Assembly (NCBI GenBank): GCA_934771675.1
Contig: CAKVMF010000006.1
Location: 1-16,290 of the forward strand
Source of the DNA: an uncultured Clostridia bacterium
GTDB taxonomy: Bacteria > Bacillota > Clostridia > Christensenellales > UBA1242
Direction of reading: 5' to 3'
DNA: 16,290 nt
The position numbers and the translations under genes were made by a program. Each line of letters starts with the position of its first letter. Within the stretch, counting starts at the first letter, position 1. Below the pieces are notes generated by a model. It had not been told where the DNA came from. It ran no database searches and worked only from the letters and a program-made list of their open reading frames with translations. Of the stretch, positions 14,001 to 16,290 are shown one piece after another.

Positions 14001-14613
14001 AGTTTGACGAATTGATTTCAACTTGTTTATCAAACTCTTGAAGTTTTGACTTGACCGACCAAACAAGTTTTTCACCGTAGCCAGAAAGATTGAAAATATT
14101 GCTCATGATTTCAGTTCTTTCAGCAGGTTTCGCTTTTAAAAATGCTGAAAACTCACCTTGTGGAAGAGCAATGCATTTTGAAAATTCTCTAACGCCAAGC
14201 CCCATGATTGAGAAGATTTTGCTGTCAACTTTGCTTACACCTTCTTCAACGAGCGACTCATTTCCGTCATCATCAACCAAATATAAATATGCAGAAGAAT
14301 CAACATCTTTGCCGTTGTTTTTTATTTTGAAAACACGCCTTACCAGATAGAGTTTTCTTTCAGCATTTGACACAAGTTCAAACTCAAAAGCAACAGTTGC
14401 TTTTTTTGTTTTTGTGTTGATAAAATCAATGTTTTGTTTGCTGCGTTCAACTTCACCGTAAAGCGCCAAAGTTATAGCATCAAGAATTGTGGATTTTCCG
14501 CTTCCAGTTTTTCCAAAGATACCAAAAACGCCATCGCCAAGTGCACCAAAGTCAAGCACCTGCTTTGTTTCAAAACTATTAAGTCCTTCAATTTCAAGTT
14601 TAATCGGCTTCAT
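11041..14613 (-). CDS. sbcC: SbcC, ATPase/coiled-coil subunit of the SbcCD (Rad50-Mre11) nuclease
   Basis: This 1190-residue SMC-like protein is the bacterial Rad50. With SbcD it opens DNA hairpins and processes double-strand ends in an ATP-dependent way. The N-terminal half of the ATPase has FGIFGKTGSGKSTILDAITLALYGE with Walker A at 34-42. Long heptad-rich coiled coils follow (about 170-590 and 600-1000), separated by the zinc hook CPVC at about 594-597 (DLCPVCNSRVV). The C-terminal half carries TLSGGETFLVSLSLALS (signature, about 1092) and DFFFLDEGFGTLD (Walker B, about 1122), then LISHVKEL. I chose ATG 14613 because AAAGGAG (14626-14620) lies 6 nt upstream. A frame seven codons longer (ATG 14634) lacks an SD. 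It overlaps the end of sbcD by 14 nt, indicating coupled translation. Confidence 0.96.
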   Translation of the reverse strand: MKPIKLEIEGLNSFETKQVLDFGALGDGVFGIFGKTGSGKSTILDAITLALYGEVERSKQNIDFINTKTKKATVAFEFELVSNAERKLYLVRRVFKIKNNGKDVDSSAYLYLVDDDGNESLVEEGVSKVDSKIFSIMGLGVREFSKCIALPQGEFSAFLKAKPAERTEIMSNIFNLSGYGEKLVWSVKSKLQEFDKQVEINSSNLNLVSYATDEALEEVTKNKTASKELYDEKSMLLSEKSKEYAEKKNNFDRQTKLDAVLAELEKLNASSEEFDALKNEIEKNQNANAVKADYEKLKKCKLDVASLTEKISNLNEIKLKAESDVQSAQIEFDEYSNSFDTKTVELNSKLARFDDLAKLDEEAKEIEEDSSKLALQIAEKKTELSSLGEKLELIESNLSKIEGDIQKIDDFVEANKPDVDLSYALEQTKGVESEIILIDDFYKKVEALVDETELDLKAVQEEYNSSIVDEKNLQAQREKIQNSIEVAFEDIDTTNFKKLRSCDKELEGMQEVEVSVSMVDEQIQKLELDTENRMATVSNLDASIDEAERNLSGKEEEIKNKEIELAGVREEREEMLGEGVISLISEHLKIGDLCPVCNSRVVQKVYGDKVDVASMDGEIDQKQTELKALRFERDKIFVEVISLKSRYEFEKAQIEINKGEIQKLTESKNALYQRFVDNNDESKENFEKLKELLTKTADSLEDLINLQETLREAELRMTINKAQSGTKVTIYKNYLESLIDVIYDLQKKKAEREFVIYNVNEKYKNFNEYKKQIAEGKNIELLIDSKKEERVKLRDEQYRITNERTEVQKQIATCSASLDVLNEKLENSQKQLNNLKSKIVLSGVPEGVSLDEERAEVQKQIAKLRFDFDDKKTKLYSFKENLERTNHEYEVNVSILEGKRNEIDQIEKEVNDTLIRGEFSSHEELEQNFVDGSVLKLKTQKLDDYNSRVRVLEIQKSELESEISGKTSAEEIEKLTAEIASLNTEVQVLSENVGKTRSDYERFLIANKQYKEFSENLEKYKHKYDLAKELSNVLKGKALAEYVAEEYLQEITVSANEKLALLMDGRYTLKFENKEFVVEDNFNDAQVRPASTLSGGETFLVSLSLALSISEAITMLSARSMDFFFLDEGFGTLDGELCEAVVGALYKLESRNLKIGLISHVKELEDSIKNKVLIEKTQNKGSIIRIDHTL

Positions 14614-15787
14614 CGTTCTCTCCTTTGCAATCAATAAACATTTTCACAAGGTCATCGCTAGCATCAAATCCACGAACAGACTTATAAAATTGTTTGAAAA
14701 GTTCTTCATCGCTCATAAATTTTCGAGATTTTGTTTCAAAACCTTCACCAGAAACAGTTGGACGAACCAACGAAATATTTGAAATGCACGCATAATTTTT
14801 GCGGAGTGATTTGAGGTCACTTGCAGAGAGTGCATGGTCGCATTTGATTTCAAGCTCAACAATATCGCCGTCATCAAAGCTAGGCAAAACTTCTTCGGCC
14901 TCTTCAATAGACTTCACACTAACCTTTTCATACCTTGCTGGAGTGTGGAGTTTGCTTTCATAAAGATTGATAAGTTTTCCATTTTCACTTTCAAAAAGCA
15001 TAACTGAAAGATCTTGATCAGAAACAGCTAGTTTTGTTATTGCACCGGAATAATACACATTTTCAGCAACTTCTTGTTTTTTGTGGATGTGGCCAAGAGC
15101 GGTGTAGTTTGCTTTTGGAAGATAGTTTGCAGGAACTGCCATAATATCTCCAACCTTAACCACGCCGTCGTTGACTTTTGAACCAACCAAAAACAGGTGC
15201 GAAACAAACACATTAAACTCGTTTTCGCTAAATGCTCCCGCACCAATTTCAGCCCACGCCTGAACTTTTTCAGGATAAGACAATTCTTCGCCGGTTTCAG
15301 TTTCAACCTGTTTTTTTTCATCAATACGAGTGTCGCTTGGATAAGGCAAGTATGCAATGGTCACAATTTCTTCATTTTTTTGAAGTTTGATGTAACCTTT
15401 TCCAGTTTCAACCACTCTAACAACCCCATTTTGATTGAAGCGTTTTTCTGGAAGTTTTGCAAGCGAACCCACAAGCGCAATGTTGTGTTTTTCTGCAAGT
15501 GGAAGACCTGCAGAAAGCCTTGTTGGGTCGTCATGGTTTCCAGCCAAAACAAAAACGAATCTATCGCCATTTGCGGATAGTTTTTCAACGGCATCAAAAA
15601 ACAATTCTTCCGCTTCGGCAGAAGGATTTGAGGTGTTGAAAATATCCCCAGCAATAATCACACAGTCAACATTTTCATAATTTGCAATAGACAAAATCTC
15701 GTCGAGAACTTTTTTCTGTTCGCCAAGTCTGTCCTTTCCATTTGTTTTGACACCAAGGTGCCAGTCAGAAGTATGTAAAAATTTCAC
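14600..15787 (-). CDS. sbcD: SbcD, Mre11-type nuclease subunit of SbcCD
   Basis: This 395-residue metallophosphoesterase is the exo/endonuclease partner of SbcC. All phosphoesterase motifs are visible: SDWHLG (7-12; Asp8, His10), IIAGDIFNTSNPSAEAE (44-60; Asp48), VLAGNHDDPTRLS (80-92; Asn84, His85, Asp86), SHLFLVGS and ALGHIHKKQEV. The C-terminal capping and SbcC-binding part ends in a Glu/Asp-rich tail. The start is GTG at 15787: an AAGGGAG SD (15800-15794) lies 6 nt upstream, and the protein then begins VKFLHTSDWH, as SbcD usually does. The frame runs upstream to an ATG at 15859, beyond the promoter, which is rejected. It is the first gene of the sbcDC operon and diverges from the dnaD-type gene. 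Confidence 0.95.
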   Translation of the reverse strand: MKFLHTSDWHLGVKTNGKDRLGEQKKVLDEILSIANYENVDCVIIAGDIFNTSNPSAEAEELFFDAVEKLSANGDRFVFVLAGNHDDPTRLSAGLPLAEKHNIALVGSLAKLPEKRFNQNGVVRVVETGKGYIKLQKNEEIVTIAYLPYPSDTRIDEKKQVETETGEELSYPEKVQAWAEIGAGAFSENEFNVFVSHLFLVGSKVNDGVVKVGDIMAVPANYLPKANYTALGHIHKKQEVAENVYYSGAITKLAVSDQDLSVMLFESENGKLINLYESKLHTPARYEKVSVKSIEEAEEVLPSFDDGDIVELEIKCDHALSASDLKSLRKNYACISNISLVRPTVSGEGFETKSRKFMSDEELFKQFYKSVRGFDASDDLVKMFIDCKGENDEAD

Positions 15788-15824
15788 AAGAATCTCCCTT
15801 ATCAAAACAAAAACAAATTTGTTG

Positions 15825-15853
15825 TTGAATTTTTCCTTTATAAGTGTTATTAT
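15825..15853 (+). promoter_or_regulatory. Promoter of the dnaD-type gene, overlapping that of sbcDC
   Basis: TTGAAT (15825-15830), a 17-bp spacer and TATTAT (15848-15853) predict a start near 15860 and a leader of about 46 nt with the SD. Its -10 box occupies nearly the same bases as the sbcDC -10 on the other strand (15849-15854). Confidence 0.5.
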
Positions 15854-15877
15854 AAACATATCTTAAAGTTTTAGCAA
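15849..15877 (-). promoter_or_regulatory. Promoter of sbcDC
   Basis: Minus-strand TTGCTA (15877-15872), a 17-bp spacer and TATAAT (15854-15849) predict a start near 15842 and a leader of about 55 nt. The leader contains a 12-bp palindrome, AACAAATTTGTT (15812-15823), a possible but unproven operator. Confidence 0.65.
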
Positions 15878-15906
15878 ACATTTTTAGTCAAAGGGGGAAC
15901 TATCAC

Positions 15907-16290
15907 TTGGCACTTTGTTCATTTTCAAGCAAACTCGTAATGGATAATTACACGGTTATCGACAACACATTCATAAATGAATTTTTGCCTGGGGCTTCCG
16001 GCGACGATGTGAAGGTCTATCTTTATGGCTTAATACTCTGTTCAAGCAACCACGATGAAGATAACAATCTTGACACAATATCAAAAGTTTTGTCCCTTTC
16101 AACCGACCGTATTGAGAAGGCTTTTTCTTACTGGGAAGAAATGGGACTTGTTCAAATTGTTTCAGCAAATCCATTTGAAGTGCGATATCTTCCACCACGT
16201 GCAAATTCTGGAAGCATGAAGATTCGGGACAAATCAAAATATGCCGACTTCAACAAACAGCTCCAAGCAATCATAACCGGCAGAATGATC
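15907..16290 (+). CDS. DnaD-family replication protein, N-terminal part only
   Basis: An open frame of 128 codons reaches the right edge with no stop. It starts at TTG 15907, preceded by GGGGG (15893-15897) 9 nt upstream. A later in-frame ATG at 15940 lacks an SD and is less likely. The sequence DNTFINEFLPGASGDDVKVYLYGLILC, ISKVLSLSTDRIEKAFSYWEEMGLVQI and PFEVRYLPP form the winged-helix N-terminal domain typical of clostridial DnaD/DnaB-like proteins. This layout has a Fi.efLp.A.g..vkvYLyGL segment, then L.ls...v..Af.YWee.GLV. DnaD-type proteins help load the replicative helicase at the origin and at restart sites, or in phages at phage origins. The C-terminal DnaD domain is not in the window, so the exact role stays open. 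Confidence 0.85.
   Translation, partial: MALCSFSSKLVMDNYTVIDNTFINEFLPGASGDDVKVYLYGLILCSSNHDEDNNLDTISKVLSLSTDRIEKAFSYWEEMGLVQIVSANPFEVRYLPPRANSGSMKIRDKSKYADFNKQLQAIITGRMI

Noticed and set aside
14614..14634. Seven-codon longer sbcC start
   Set aside because: There is no SD at 14634, whereas ATG 14613 has AAAGGAG at 6 nt.
15788..15859. Longer sbcD start at ATG 15859
   Set aside because: It is upstream of the predicted transcription start; GTG 15787 has an SD and gives the usual SbcD N-terminus.

Overview
The window is AT-rich, tightly packed bacterial DNA. It looks like an uncultured Clostridia-type member of the Bacillota. Pointers are the DnaD-family replication protein, clear Shine-Dalgarno (SD) sequences on most genes, consensus sigma-A type promoters (TTGACA/TATAAT) and a low-GC clostridial set of housekeeping proteins. 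No phage, insertion sequence, CRISPR array, rRNA or tRNA gene is recognisable.

Layout. Positions 1-2466 (-) hold a YfhO-type polytopic membrane protein that runs off the left edge. Diverging from it is acpS (2553-2900, +). Positions 2901-3370 are gene-free and carry a 128-bp nested palindrome (2904-3031), a half copy of it (3038-3101), a small structured repeat (3279-3320) and a terminator. A minus-strand cluster for RNA modification, translation and nucleotide hygiene follows: rlmD-type 23S rRNA uridine methyltransferase (7717-6356), a 50-codon basic small ORF (6354-6202), miaA (6200-5328), hisS (5245-3989, own promoter) and an RdgB/HAM1 NTP pyrophosphatase (3958-3371). Diverging from rlmD is a PflA-like radical SAM gene (7811-8719, +). 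Then comes a two-gene + strand unit of a GT8 glycosyltransferase and a 3-hydroxyacyl-CoA dehydrogenase-family protein (8870-10756). A convergent intergenic region (10757-11040) carries a terminator and a second 128-bp element. On the minus strand lies the sbcD-sbcC nuclease operon (15787-11041). A dnaD-domain gene diverges from it and leaves the window on the right.

The most interesting structure is non-coding. The two 128-bp elements (2904-3031 and 10912-11039) have the same length, related 15-18 bp terminal inverted repeats, and a 40-nt core at the same internal offset that aligns without gaps. Each begins 2-4 nt after a stop codon, in the same orientation relative to the gene it follows, inside a convergent intergenic region. 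A right-half copy sits beside the first. They look like a small dispersed palindromic family (MITE- or REP-like) that supplies hairpins at mRNA 3' ends. A second pattern is that three genes (yfhO-like, acpS, radical SAM) have a good promoter whose -10 box ends only 6-7 nt before the start codon, and none has a properly spaced SD. This predicts leaderless mRNAs in a genome where the other genes have strong SDs. Two housekeeping enzymes also deviate at conserved motifs: HisRS lacks the motif 3 arginine and has a short C-terminus, and the HAM1 protein has an altered FGYDP motif.
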